DNA of 63,695 bases from Fimbriimonadaceae bacterium (lineage in GTDB: Bacteria; Armatimonadota; UBA10988), in assembly GCA_020850355.1 (NCBI GenBank), contig JADZEX010000069.1, positions 1 through 63,695 of the forward strand. Reading direction: 5' to 3'. The notes below the pieces were generated by a model, which searched no databases, had not been told where the DNA came from, and saw only the letters and a program-made list of their open reading frames with translations. A program made the translations under genes and the position numbers. This document shows positions 9,219 to 18,220 of the stretch, piece by piece; the first letter of the stretch is position 1; every line of letters begins with the position of its first letter.

Positions 9219-11229
9219 ACCAGCCGGTCGGCGGCAGGCCCTGGAGCAGCACATACTCCGAGGCGCCGTGGTCGGGCGAGAGGTTCAAGCGGACCAGGGT
9301 GAAGCCCAGCTCGCGCCCGCGCGCCAGGACTGCTTCCGGCCGCGCCACCTCGTAGGGCAGGCCGCCCGCCCAGTCGACATGGTCGCGCCACATCGACATC
9401 CCGCGCTGCGCCTGGTGCGCCCGCCAGTGGGCGAAGGGGAGCGGGTTCTGCAGGTGTTTCAGCCGGCCCCAGGCCCAGCGGCTCTCAAACCAGGCCGCGA
9501 CCGCCAGGGCCGTCAGCGGTTGCAGGGCAGGATAGCGGTTGTAGAAACGCTTCACCGCCGACCATCGCCGGCTGGCCGAGCCCTGGTCGTTGTAGAGACT
9601 GACGAACAGCAGGCCGCCGGTGGCCACGCGTTCGGCAGCCAGGGCAAACGCCCGCCAGAGGTCGCCGGTATGGTGCAGCACCCCCCAGGAGTAGACCACG
9701 TCGAAGTGCCCCAGCGTGCTCAGGAACGCGGCGTCCAGGGCCGAGCCCTGCTGCGCTGGCCAGGCCAGCCCGGTGCGTGCCTGCAGTGCCTGCACACAGG
9801 CCACCGCCGTGGGATCGAAGTCGATCGACACGACCTCGGCCCCGAGCCTGGCCGCCGCCAACGAGAACAGCCCCGAGCCGCAGCCCAGATCGAGGAAGCG
9901 CCGACCGGCCAGGGACTCCACGCCCAGCATCCGGCTCAGCGACTCCACCGCCTGGTCCATCTGGGTGGTGGTCACCGACTCCAGGAACCGCCGCCAGTTG
10001 TCACCGAAGGCGAACCGCTGGCCGGCGGCAATCTCATCCACTGCAGTCGGCTGCGCCATGTTTGCCTCGCTCGTCACCCCACCCAGGGGGCGGATCGTAC
10101 CATACGCGGCGACCGCCTGGTCCAGCACCGCCGCCAGCCGCGCCGCATGGACCTCGGCGGTGTACCGTGCCTCCGCCCGGGCCAGGCCGCGGGCGGCCAA
10201 GGTCGCGCGGAGCGCCGGGTCGGCCAGGCGGCGCAGCACCGTGGTCAGCGCCGCAGGGTCGCCCTCGCGGAAGACCAGACCGGCGTCGCCGATCACCTCG
10301 GGGATCGCCCCGGAGCTGGACCCCACCACCGGCGTCTGGCAGAGCATCGCTTCGGCCAGCACCATGCCAAACTGCTCGGCCCAGTGGGGCGTGGTGCGGC
10401 TCGGCAGGACCAGGGCATCGCAGGCTGAAAGCGTCGTGGCGATGGCGCTGCGCGGTGTGCGGCCGAGCCACTGCACGCGCCCGCCGACGCCCAGTTGCGC
10501 GGCCAGCGCCTGCCAGCGCGACAGCTCCGGCCCATCGCCCGCGACGACCAGCCGAAATGTCGCCGGCAGCGCCGCCAGCGCGGTCAGCAACAGGTCCAGC
10601 CCCTTGTCCCAGACTGGCCGCCCGAGGAAGCCCAGCAGCAGACTGTCAAGGCCGCAGCCGCAGGCCTGGCGGACGGCGCTGCCGTCACGGCGGCCGAGTT
10701 CGTGGCGGTAGGCGCCGGGATAGACCACGGCGACCCGCGCGGCCGGCGCCCCGAGCCGTCGCAGCCGGTCGGCAGCGCCGTGCGAGGCGGCCAGCAGGGC
10801 GGCGCTGCGCGGCAGCACCCACCGTTCGGCCGCGCCGCGCAGGCCACGCGGCCAGCCCCGCCAGGCGCGGTCGACGTTTTCGAAGGAGTAGACCGCCACC
10901 GGCAGACCGCGGCGGCGGGCTGCCCAGGTGACCTGCGCCACGCCCAGTTCGCTTGGTTCGCCGAAGCAGTAGACCAGGTCGGGTCGCAAGGCGTCGAGCA
11001 GTCGTCCCAGGCCCCACCAGAGCGCATACGGATAGGGCCGCCGCGGCAGCACGGGCAGGAGGTGCAACGGGTAGCTCAACCGCCGCTGCGGATCCGGGCG
11101 GCTCAGGCCGAAGCTGCCGAGGTCGACGGCGGTCGGCTGCAGCACACTGACCCGCCAGTCCGGGCGAGCCGCCTGCAGCGCCTCGGGGACCCCTTGCGCA
11201 TCGGCCAGGCTGACCATCAAGAGGTGCAT
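9208..11229 (-). CDS. Fused GT4 glycosyltransferase and class I SAM methyltransferase
   Basis: One uninterrupted 673-codon frame encodes two complete enzymes. Residues 1-~375 are a GT4 family (GT-B fold) glycosyltransferase, with DALVLPSRTTPHWAEQFGMVLAEAM as the nucleotide-sugar binding region and LLGFLGRPVWDKGLDLL before it. Residues ~391-673 are a SAM-dependent methyltransferase with motif I FLDLGCGSGLFSLAAAR, the acidic residue in VVSIDFDP, and VVYSWGVLHHTGD. The ATG at 11229 overlaps the upstream GT4 gene by 13 bp. An internal ATG at 10059 would start a normal 283-residue methyltransferase on its own. The linker DNA resembles an intergenic region, so the fusion may be a recently lost stop codon, or the second product may also start internally. 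Confidence 0.85.
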   Translation of the reverse strand: MHLLMVSLADAQGVPEALQAARPDWRVSVLQPTAVDLGSFGLSRPDPQRRLSYPLHLLPVLPRRPYPYALWWGLGRLLDALRPDLVYCFGEPSELGVAQVTWAARRRGLPVAVYSFENVDRAWRGWPRGLRGAAERWVLPRSAALLAASHGAADRLRRLGAPAARVAVVYPGAYRHELGRRDGSAVRQACGCGLDSLLLGFLGRPVWDKGLDLLLTALAALPATFRLVVAGDGPELSRWQALAAQLGVGGRVQWLGRTPRSAIATTLSACDALVLPSRTTPHWAEQFGMVLAEAMLCQTPVVGSSSGAIPEVIGDAGLVFREGDPAALTTVLRRLADPALRATLAARGLARAEARYTAEVHAARLAAVLDQAVAAYGTIRPLGGVTSEANMAQPTAVDEIAAGQRFAFGDNWRRFLESVTTTQMDQAVESLSRMLGVESLAGRRFLDLGCGSGLFSLAAARLGAEVVSIDFDPTAVACVQALQARTGLAWPAQQGSALDAAFLSTLGHFDVVYSWGVLHHTGDLWRAFALAAERVATGGLLFVSLYNDQGSASRRWSAVKRFYNRYPALQPLTALAVAAWFESRWAWGRLKHLQNPLPFAHWRAHQAQRGMSMWRDHVDWAGGLPYEVARPEAVLARGRELGFTLVRLNLSPDHGASEYVLLQGLPPTGWFTG
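10094..10102 (-). promoter_or_regulatory. Extended -10 promoter-like element inside the GT4-methyltransferase linker
   Basis: On the minus strand the linker contains TGGTACGAT, an extended -10-like sequence (TGn followed by TACGAT), about 35 bp upstream of the internal ATG at 10059. A purine-rich GAGCGAGG precedes that ATG. No convincing -35 was found. The same TGGTACnnT form occurs in real intergenic spaces at 23398 and 35103. Confidence 0.35.
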
Positions 11230-12440
11230 CGCGCCAACCTCGGGTCGAGTTCGGCCAGCAGCGCACGCCAGTGCTGATATACCAGACCCTGCTCGAACTC
11301 GGCGACCGCCGCCGCGCGGCCGCGTTGCCCGAGCGCGGCGCGCTGGGCCGGGTCGGCCAGCAGCGCGCTCAGCGCCGCCGGCCAGGCCTCCGCCGCGTCG
11401 ACCGGCAGCAGCAGCCCGCGGTCGGGCGCCAGCAGGTCGCGGCTGCCCCCGACGTCCGCAGCGACGCACGGCAAGCCGCAGGCCAGGGCCTCCAGCAGAC
11501 TGTTCGGCATCCCCTCGCGGCGGCTCGCGAAGGCGTACAGGTCGGCCGCCCAGTAGAACCGCCGTGGATCGGGTTGGGTGCCCCACAGCACGACCTGCGC
11601 CGCCAGGCTCGCGCTGGCCACCAGCGCCTCGAGCAGTGGCCGGTCGTCGCCGTCACCAACCACCCAGAGCTGCGCCGTCGGGTGCGCGGTCAGCACCGCC
11701 GGCCAGGCGCGCAGCAGCCAGTCGACGCGCTTGCGCTCCTCGCAGCGGCCGAGGTAGAGCACCACCGGCCCGGTCGCGCCCAGCTCGTCGCGCGCCGCCA
11801 CGCGCTCCGCGGCGATCGGCGGCCGGAACCAGGCCGTATCGCGACCGTTCGGGAGGCGGCGCACCTGCGCGGCGCTGAACCCGTAGGCCCGCAGCTCGTC
11901 GTCCAGCTCGGCACTTAGCGCGACCGCCCGGTCGACCTGTCGGAAGACCCGCAGCAGCGCCCGGCCCTTGGGCGTGGCTGCCAGCTCCGCCAGCCGGCCG
12001 GCCGTATCGAGCCGCAGCACACACGGCCGGCCGGCCCGCCGGGCCGCCGTGATCGCCGCGGCGTTCCAGGGCGAGGCGCTTTGGCAGAGCAGTACGCTCC
12101 ACGGTGCCGGCCGCAGGGCGGTCAGCACCCCGCGGGCAATCGTGGCCTGCGACCCGCGGCCGCGCCACTCGCGCTCGAACAGCCGCAGCGGCCAGTCCGG
12201 CTGCGCCGCCTGCAGGGCCAGCGACTCGGGGCAGCGCTCGGTCAGCAACTGCGCCGCCAGGCCCTCCTGCTGTAGCCAGGCCGCCAGCGCCGCCGCCTGG
12301 CGTTCGTAGCCGCCGACCCGCCAGAGATGCGGCGCGAAGACCGCCACGCCGGGCTGTGAGGGCGTGCGGCCGAGCCGCCGCAGGCACTGCAGGGCCGCCA
12401 GGTCGATCGCCGCGTCGCGCAGCCGCGCCAGCGGGTTCAC
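11217..12440 (-). CDS. GT4 family glycosyltransferase
   Basis: A 407-residue GT-B fold glycosyltransferase. The acceptor side carries VFAPHLWRVGGYERQAAALA; the donor side has VVLYLGRCEERKRVDWLLRA and the family EX7E-like block ASRREGMPNSLLEALACGLP, then VAADVGGSRDLL. It starts at GTG 12440, where GTGA overlaps the AsnB stop, indicating translational coupling. The sugar and acceptor cannot be told from sequence. It belongs to the minus-strand glycan operon. Confidence 0.88.
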   Translation of the reverse strand: MNPLARLRDAAIDLAALQCLRRLGRTPSQPGVAVFAPHLWRVGGYERQAAALAAWLQQEGLAAQLLTERCPESLALQAAQPDWPLRLFEREWRGRGSQATIARGVLTALRPAPWSVLLCQSASPWNAAAITAARRAGRPCVLRLDTAGRLAELAATPKGRALLRVFRQVDRAVALSAELDDELRAYGFSAAQVRRLPNGRDTAWFRPPIAAERVAARDELGATGPVVLYLGRCEERKRVDWLLRAWPAVLTAHPTAQLWVVGDGDDRPLLEALVASASLAAQVVLWGTQPDPRRFYWAADLYAFASRREGMPNSLLEALACGLPCVAADVGGSRDLLAPDRGLLLPVDAAEAWPAALSALLADPAQRAALGQRGRAAAVAEFEQGLVYQHWRALLAELDPRLARCTS

Positions 12441-14275
12441 GACGCGCTCCGCGGCAGCGTGTCGTGCCACCGCAGTAGCATCAGCGTGGTCCACAGCAGC
12501 CGGGCCAGGTCCAGGCGGCCGGCCACGTGCTCCGCGGCCAGTCGCTGGAGGTATGCCGCATCCAGCCCCAGCGCGCCGACCGCCGGGCTGCGCACGCTGT
12601 CCTGCAGCAGCGTCGCCAGCGGGCCGCGCAGCCAGGCGGCCAGGGGCAGGTTGAAGCCGTGCTTGCCACGTTGCACCACCGCCGCCGGCAGCAGCCGCGT
12701 CGCCACCTGGCGCAGCACCCACTTGTTCTGCCCCGCCCGCAGCCGCGCCGCATCGCTGAGAGCCAAGGCCGCCTCCACCACGCGATGGTCGAGGAACGGC
12801 ACCCGGGCCTCCAGGCTGTGCGCCATCGTCATCTTGTCGACCTTCATCAACAGGTCGTCGGGCAACCAGGCGGCCAGATCGCCCCGCAGGGCGGCCTGCA
12901 GCGACCGCGCCGGACCAGCCAACCGCGGATCCTCCGGCCGCCACAGCAGGTCGGCGGGACCACCCGGCAGCAGGCGCCGCACGGTCCGTTGCGCAGCGGT
13001 CAGCGGGAAGCCGCTCCGCGGATCGATCTCGGCCGGGTCGCAGCCCCCCCGCAGCCGCCGCAGGCCGCCCCGCAGGCCGTCACGCAGCCTCCGCGCGGCG
13101 GTCCGCCAGGCTGGCTCGGCAGCGCGCGCCACCACGCTCGGGTAGTGGTCGTAGCCGGCGAACAGCTCGTCCGCGCCTTCGCCCGTCAACACCACGGTGA
13201 CCTGCTGGCGCGCCAGCCGGGCCAGCAGGTACGTCGGCAGCAGCGCCGGGTCACCACACGGCTCGTCGCAATGGCGCACCACGCCGTCCAGGGCCGCCAA
13301 CAGATCGGCCGCCTCGAAGCGCTGCGCGGTGTGCCGCGTCCCGAGGTGCGCCGCGACCTGCTGCGACCAGGGCGATTCGTCCAACCCGCTGTCGGCCGCG
13401 AAGCCGATCGAGAAGGTCCGCACCGGCTGCTCGACCAGTTCCTGCGTCAAGGCCGCGACCAGGCTGGAATCGAGTCCGCCGCTCAGGAACACCCCGAGCG
13501 GGACGTCGGCCATCAGGTGGCTGCGGACGGTCTCACGGAGCAGGGTGGTGGTCTGCTCGACCAGTTCGGCCGGGTCTGCCGCGGCGGCCGGCGGCAGGTC
13601 GCCGAGCCGCCAGTAAGTCTGCGTCCGCACAGCGCCGTCACGGATCTCGACCCAGGTCCCTGGCGGCACGCGCCGCACTTCGGCCAGCACGGTCTGCTCG
13701 CCCGGGGTGAACTGGTAGAGCAACGTGCGTTGCAGCGCCGCCTGGTCGAGCCGGGTCGAGACCTGCCCGGCGGCCAGCAGCGCGCCGATCTCCGAGGCGT
13801 AGGCGCCGCCGTCGGGGCGGGTCACCAGGTAGAGCGGCTTGATGCCGAGCCGGTCGCGGACCAGGTAGAGGGCCTGCTGGCGAGCATCGGCCACGGCGAA
13901 GGCGTACATCCCCTGCAGGCGCTCGACAAGCCCGGCGAGGCCCCACTGCTGGTAGCCGTGCAGCAGCACTTCGGTGTCGCAGCGGGTGCGGAAGGAGTGG
14001 CCCGCGGCGGCCAACTCGGCGTGCAGGGCCGGGTAGTTGTAGATCTCGCCGTTCTGCGCCACCACGAGCTGGCCGTCGCGCGAGGTGATCGGCTGGTGAC
14101 CGCCCGCCAGATCGACGATGCTCAATCGCGTTGCGCCGAGGGCGGCGATGCCGGCCGCCTCCTGACCAGCGTCATCGGGTCCGCGGTGCTGCAGGGCCCG
14201 CAGCATTGCCGGCAAGACCGTCGGCGCCAGCCGCGCCTGACCACCCCAGTGCCAGAGGCCGGCGATGCCGCACAT
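12437..14275 (-). CDS. asnB: Asparagine synthase (glutamine-hydrolysing)-type amidotransferase
   Basis: A 612-residue class II glutamine amidotransferase/synthetase. The mature N-terminal nucleophile is Cys2 (MCGIAGLW), and the glutaminase domain includes NGEIYNYPAL. The ATP-pyrophosphatase domain carries the PP-loop FLSGGLDSSLVAAL, followed by TGEGADELFAGYDHYP. These motifs and the ~600-residue length match AsnB. In polysaccharide clusters such enzymes often amidate sugar carboxylates or related groups rather than supply asparagine; the surrounding glycosyltransferases make that reading reasonable (inference). ATG 14275 lies 27 bp after the preceding GT2 gene. Confidence 0.9.
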   Translation of the reverse strand: MCGIAGLWHWGGQARLAPTVLPAMLRALQHRGPDDAGQEAAGIAALGATRLSIVDLAGGHQPITSRDGQLVVAQNGEIYNYPALHAELAAAGHSFRTRCDTEVLLHGYQQWGLAGLVERLQGMYAFAVADARQQALYLVRDRLGIKPLYLVTRPDGGAYASEIGALLAAGQVSTRLDQAALQRTLLYQFTPGEQTVLAEVRRVPPGTWVEIRDGAVRTQTYWRLGDLPPAAAADPAELVEQTTTLLRETVRSHLMADVPLGVFLSGGLDSSLVAALTQELVEQPVRTFSIGFAADSGLDESPWSQQVAAHLGTRHTAQRFEAADLLAALDGVVRHCDEPCGDPALLPTYLLARLARQQVTVVLTGEGADELFAGYDHYPSVVARAAEPAWRTAARRLRDGLRGGLRRLRGGCDPAEIDPRSGFPLTAAQRTVRRLLPGGPADLLWRPEDPRLAGPARSLQAALRGDLAAWLPDDLLMKVDKMTMAHSLEARVPFLDHRVVEAALALSDAARLRAGQNKWVLRQVATRLLPAAVVQRGKHGFNLPLAAWLRGPLATLLQDSVRSPAVGALGLDAAYLQRLAAEHVAGRLDLARLLWTTLMLLRWHDTLPRSAS

Positions 14276-14302
14276 CAGCCGCCCTCCAGCAAGCGCCGGC
14301 CG

Positions 14303-15235
14303 TTAGCTGGCCTGGGCATCGAAGTACCTCCCGGGCAGCTTGGCCCCCAGGAAACGCCGCCAGCGGCTGGCGTGGTAACGCAGCCGCACCGCCGCGCCGT
14401 CGCGTTCGGGCAAGGGCAGACACCAGCGGCCGAGCGCCTTGAGCGAGCGCGACGCGTAGACCAGCGCCGTCGGCAGCCAGCCGGCGTGCAGCCGGAGGTA
14501 GGTGTACTCGCTGTCGAAGAGCTGTTGCTGCAGGCGCCAGTTCTCCAGCCGGCCGCCCGATTGCCGGCCATGGTGGACGACCTGCGCGCCCGGGACGTAG
14601 ACCCGTTGGAAACCCGCGGCGCGCAGCTTCTGCGACCAGTCGATGTCGTCCCACCACATGAAGTACCGCTCGTCCAGCCCGCCGACACGCTGATAGACGT
14701 CCCGCCGTGTCAGCAGCGCCGCGCCGACCAGCCAGTCGACCACCGTGTTCTCGCTGGCGTCGGCGTGGATCCGGCTCTGCGCGGTGTTGAAGCGGTGCTC
14801 GAAGTGCGCTGGGAGCATCCGCAGCCAGATCTGCGGGAAGGCCCCGGCCGAGAACTGGTAGCTGCGGTCGGTGTTCAGCAGCTTTGGCGCCGCCGCCCCG
14901 ACGGCCGGGTCGGCCAGCGCGGCGACCAGCGCGTCAAGGCAGCCCGGCTCGGCCTCGGTGTCGCTGTTGAGCATGAACAGGTAGTCGCCAGAGGCTGCGG
15001 CGAGGCCCTGGTTGTTGGCCAGGACGAAGCCGACGTTGGCGGTGTTGCGGACCAGCACCGCCTCGGGGAACTCCGCGGCGACCATCTCCGGTGAGCCGTC
15101 GTGCGAGCCGTTGTCGACCACCACCGGCTCGATCCGCAACTCGCCGGCGCTCGCCGCGGGCAAGCTGCGCAGGCAGTTGCGCAGCAACTCGCAGGTGTTC
15201 CAGTTGACGATCACCACCGACACCGTGGCAGCCAT
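14303..15235 (-). CDS. GT2 family glycosyltransferase
   Basis: A 310-residue GT-A fold glycosyltransferase of the rhamnosyltransferase/WbbL-like type. It has SVVIVNWNTCELL, VVVDNGSHDGSPEMV, the DxD-equivalent FMLNSDTE, and WLVGAALLTRRDVYQRVGG followed by MWWDDIDWSQKLR. The acidic residues near WDDIDW are the usual catalytic region. The start at ATG 15235 is preceded by GAGG. Second-domain features are absent, so it probably adds one sugar per reaction from the cytoplasmic face. Confidence 0.9.
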   Translation of the reverse strand: MAATVSVVIVNWNTCELLRNCLRSLPAASAGELRIEPVVVDNGSHDGSPEMVAAEFPEAVLVRNTANVGFVLANNQGLAAASGDYLFMLNSDTEAEPGCLDALVAALADPAVGAAAPKLLNTDRSYQFSAGAFPQIWLRMLPAHFEHRFNTAQSRIHADASENTVVDWLVGAALLTRRDVYQRVGGLDERYFMWWDDIDWSQKLRAAGFQRVYVPGAQVVHHGRQSGGRLENWRLQQQLFDSEYTYLRLHAGWLPTALVYASRSLKALGRWCLPLPERDGAAVRLRYHASRWRRFLGAKLPGRYFDAQAS

Positions 15236-15246
15236 CGCAGCCTCTT

Positions 15247-16161
15247 TCAGGACGGCGGCGCCAGATTGCGCCCGAACCGCCGCGCCAGCAGGTACCTTGT
15301 TGCGAAGCGTCGCCGCGAGGTCCGGTCGGCGGCCGCCGCCGGCCATCCCCGCGCCGCCAGCCAACGCTCGGCGACCAGCCCGCTGAGCAGCCACCAGAGC
15401 AGCAGCAGCCGCGCCAGCAGCCGGCCGTGGGCGCGGGACACGAACCGGAAGTAGCTGTCGTAGCCGCGCCAGGCGGTGGTCTCGGCCGCCACGCTGGCTG
15501 CGCTGGCCCCGCCCTGGTGGCCCGCCACCTGGTCCGGCAGCACCGCCAGCAGCCAGCCCGCGCGCGCCGCCCGGAGGCACCAGTCGGCATCTTCCCAGTA
15601 CAGGAAGTATCCCCCGTCGAGCGGCCCGACGTCACCGTACCAGGCCGTCCGCCGCAGCAGCAGACAGGCGCCGGTCAACCAGTGGACCCGCACCGCGCGG
15701 CCCCCCGGTCCCTCACCCAGCGCCTGCCCGTGCGCCGCCGCATCGTCCCGTAGACGGCGCGTCAGGTGGGGCCAGGGCCGGGCGTTGAGCGGCAGCCCGT
15801 CGTCGCCGGGCCCGAGGTTCGGCGCCACCGCGGCCCAGGTCGGATTGGCCTCCAGCGCCGCCACGAGCGCCTGCAGCACCGCGGGATCGAGGTCGGCATC
15901 GGGGTTCAGCAACAGCAGGTAGCGGCCGTTCGCCAGCGCCGCCGCGCGGTTGACGCCGGCCGCGAACCCGACGTTGGTGCCGCGCAGCAAGGTCACGTCG
16001 CCGCGAGCGGCCACCAGATCGGCCGTGCCGTCGGTACTGCCGTTGTCGACGACGATCACCTCCACCGGCAGCGCCGCCGTGGCCAGCCGGTCGAGCAGCG
16101 CGGTGATGCTGGCCGCGCTCTGCCAGGTCACCAGAATCGCCGTCACGGCGGGTCGGTTCAT
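15247..16161 (-). CDS. GT2 family glycosyltransferase
   Basis: A 304-residue GT2 enzyme closely related in layout to its two neighbours: AILVTWQSAASITALLDRL, VIVVDNGSTDGTADL, LLLNPDADLDP and WLTGACLLLRR, then YFLYWEDADWCLRAARAG. A hydrophobic stretch near residues 250-265 (LLARLLLLWWLLSGLV) could associate with membrane. ATG 16161 overlaps the upstream stop (ATGA). The three consecutive GT2 genes look like duplicates that diverged in specificity. Confidence 0.9.
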   Translation of the reverse strand: MNRPAVTAILVTWQSAASITALLDRLATAALPVEVIVVDNGSTDGTADLVAARGDVTLLRGTNVGFAAGVNRAAALANGRYLLLLNPDADLDPAVLQALVAALEANPTWAAVAPNLGPGDDGLPLNARPWPHLTRRLRDDAAAHGQALGEGPGGRAVRVHWLTGACLLLRRTAWYGDVGPLDGGYFLYWEDADWCLRAARAGWLLAVLPDQVAGHQGGASAASVAAETTAWRGYDSYFRFVSRAHGRLLARLLLLWWLLSGLVAERWLAARGWPAAAADRTSRRRFATRYLLARRFGRNLAPPS

Positions 16162-17078
16162 GGCCGCGGCTCCCGCCAGGTCTGCGCCAGGGCCACCCGA
16201 AACAACTCGCGCCGCCGTGCCGCGTCGGGCCGGCCGCAGGACGCCAGCAGGCTCCACACCACCCACCGCCCACCCGCTCCGAGCAGGCCAATCGCCAACG
16301 CCAGCAGACCCGCGGCGGCGCCCTGCCAGTGGTGGAAATAGCGCCCCGCGCCGCGGTTGTTGGCGGCGATCATCGCCCCGCGGGCATGCTGCGAGCTGGC
16401 CCCGTGGTGGTGGTCGATCACCGCGCTGGGCAGGTAGCGCAGCTCCCAGCCGGCGGCGGCGAAGCGGCGGCACCAGTCGACATCCTCCCAGTACATGAAG
16501 TAGTCGGTGGGCAGCGGCCCGACCTGTTGCAGCGCGCTGCCCCGCACCAGCAGCGCGGCGCCGGTCAGCCAGCCGACCGCCGTCGGTGTCGTCAGCGCGG
16601 CCGCCGCCGGCTGGCCGAGCCAACGTGCCAGCGCCGGCAGACGGTCCAGGTTGAACTGCGCCGCGGCCCACCGCGCCAGAGTCGGCGGGGCGAAGCAGGA
16701 GGCTTGCACGCTGCCGTCGGGCAGGATCAGCCGCGGCCCGACGACGCCCACCGCGGGGTGCTCGGCGAGCTGCTCCAGCAGGGCGCGCAGCGCGCCGGCC
16801 CGGACTGTGGTGTCGCTGTTGAGCAACAACACGGCCTCGGCGGCGGCGTTCCGCAGCGCCAGGTTGTTGCCACCGGCGAAGCCCAGGTTGCGCCGGCTGG
16901 CGATCACCCGCACGGCCGGGTGGCGGGCCCGCAGCATCGCCACGCTGCCATCGCGCGAGGCGTTGTCGACCACCACGATCTCGCAGCGGCCGGGCGGCGG
17001 GTGCTGGGCCAGGGAGGTCAGGCAGCGATCCAGCAGGTCGCGCGTGTTGTAGTTGACGATCACCACGCGCAGATCCAC
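16158..17078 (-). CDS. GT2 family glycosyltransferase
   Basis: A 306-residue GT2 enzyme with VVIVNYNTRDLLDRCL, IVVVDNASRDGSVAML, LLLNSDTTVRAGAL, WLTGAALLVRGSAL and MYWEDVDWCRRFAAAG. The GTG start at 17078 is supported by GGAG about 7 bases upstream. A C-terminal hydrophobic segment (AAGLLALAIGLLGAGGRWVVWSLL region, ~255-285) may anchor it to the membrane. It is coupled to the next gene by ATGA. Confidence 0.9.
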   Translation of the reverse strand: MDLRVVIVNYNTRDLLDRCLTSLAQHPPPGRCEIVVVDNASRDGSVAMLRARHPAVRVIASRRNLGFAGGNNLALRNAAAEAVLLLNSDTTVRAGALRALLEQLAEHPAVGVVGPRLILPDGSVQASCFAPPTLARWAAAQFNLDRLPALARWLGQPAAAALTTPTAVGWLTGAALLVRGSALQQVGPLPTDYFMYWEDVDWCRRFAAAGWELRYLPSAVIDHHHGASSQHARGAMIAANNRGAGRYFHHWQGAAAGLLALAIGLLGAGGRWVVWSLLASCGRPDAARRRELFRVALAQTWREPRP

Positions 17079-17119
17079 GGTCGGCTCCGTGCAAGGGGTG
17101 GCCGCGGGCCGGCCGCGCG

Positions 17120-18220
17120 TTACAGCGGCGAGAGCTGCTCCCAGAGGTCCAGCAGCCGCAGGTAGTTGGCGGCAGTGCGCGCGTCGGTCGGACCGAACGG
17201 CCCGGCGCTGGTTGCCAACGCCATCTGGGCGCCGCCGCCCTCGAACGCCGCCTCCACGGCGGCGGTCGTCTCGGCCAGGGTGCCAGCCTCCAAGATGCGC
17301 GCCTCGACATTGCCACCGAGGGTCAGCCGCCCGGCGGCGAGCGACTTCGCCTCCGCAAACGGCAGGTCGCCATCCGGCGGCGGTTCGACCGGCTCAAAGT
17401 AATCGGCGCCGCGGGCGATCACCAAGGGCAACGTGTCGCGGACCCGCCCGTGACAGTGGACGTGCGCCAGGGCCCCGGCGGCGTGGATCCGCTCGATCAG
17501 CGTCGCCTCCGGCGCTTGCACAAACCGTTCGTAGATCGCTGGCGAAGCCATCGGGGGGGTGATCCACTCGCATCCGCCAAGCCACACCAGGTCGATGTCG
17601 CCAGCGGCCAGCAGCCACGCCAGCAGATCCAGTTCGCGGGCCAGGCACTGCGCGGTCCAAGCCTCGACCCGCTCTGGGGCGGTCAGGCAGAGCTCCAGGA
17701 ACAGCTCGTACGGCATCGCTCCCGCGACGCACACCATCGGCGACGAGATCTGTCCGCGGCGGATCGTCCGATCGTCGGCCTCCACCGGCTCGCGCGGCTG
17801 GCAGACCGCCGGCGGCAGCTCCCACGGCACGGCGGCCAGGGCCTCGACCTCGGCCACCGATTCGCACGGGTACTTCACCTGCCAGGAGGTGCGAATGCCC
17901 TGCTCAGTTCCCACAATGGCCGTCAGCACGCCGTGTGGCGTATCGATGGCCGTGGTCACGAAGCTCTGTCGCGCGGTCTCCTGGCGGGCCACCTCGCGGA
18001 TCCGTTGGGGCGGGGTAACCAGGTACCGATTGTGGTGACTGCCGAGATGGCGCAGGGCCGGCACATGGTCGTAAGCGCGGCGCGCGACCTGCTCCCAGCA
18101 CGGATCGGCGGGGCGCTCCAACGCGCTGCGGTCGGGCAGATGAAACGACTCCAGCATCAGCGGCACGCGGTCCGGCTGCTGTCGCCGGAGGGTGCTCAGG
18201 AAGCGCTCGCGGAGGGTCAC
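17120..18220 (-). CDS. URO-D-like protein (uroporphyrinogen decarboxylase / corrinoid methyltransferase superfamily)
   Basis: A 366-residue TIM-barrel protein of the URO-D superfamily. The N-terminus (RERFLSTLRRQQPDRVPLML) and the C-terminal block AGALAHVHCHGRVRDTLPLV ... ADYFEPVEPP are typical of the broad URO-D-like group, which includes MtaA/MtbA-type methyltransferases. The HVHCHG cluster could bind zinc. It is not a heme-pathway HemE: the usual HemE N-terminal signature is absent and no heme genes are near. The GTG start at 18220 overlaps the preceding stop (GTGA). Its role inside a glycan operon is unknown. Confidence 0.75.
   Translation of the reverse strand: MTLRERFLSTLRRQQPDRVPLMLESFHLPDRSALERPADPCWEQVARRAYDHVPALRHLGSHHNRYLVTPPQRIREVARQETARQSFVTTAIDTPHGVLTAIVGTEQGIRTSWQVKYPCESVAEVEALAAVPWELPPAVCQPREPVEADDRTIRRGQISSPMVCVAGAMPYELFLELCLTAPERVEAWTAQCLARELDLLAWLLAAGDIDLVWLGGCEWITPPMASPAIYERFVQAPEATLIERIHAAGALAHVHCHGRVRDTLPLVIARGADYFEPVEPPPDGDLPFAEAKSLAAGRLTLGGNVEARILEAGTLAETTAAVEAAFEGGGAQMALATSAGPFGPTDARTAANYLRLLDLWEQLSPL

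Noticed and set aside
12527-15094. 855-residue plus-strand frame opposite asnB and a GT2 gene
   Set aside because: Antisense shadow; both opposite genes carry complete catalytic motifs.
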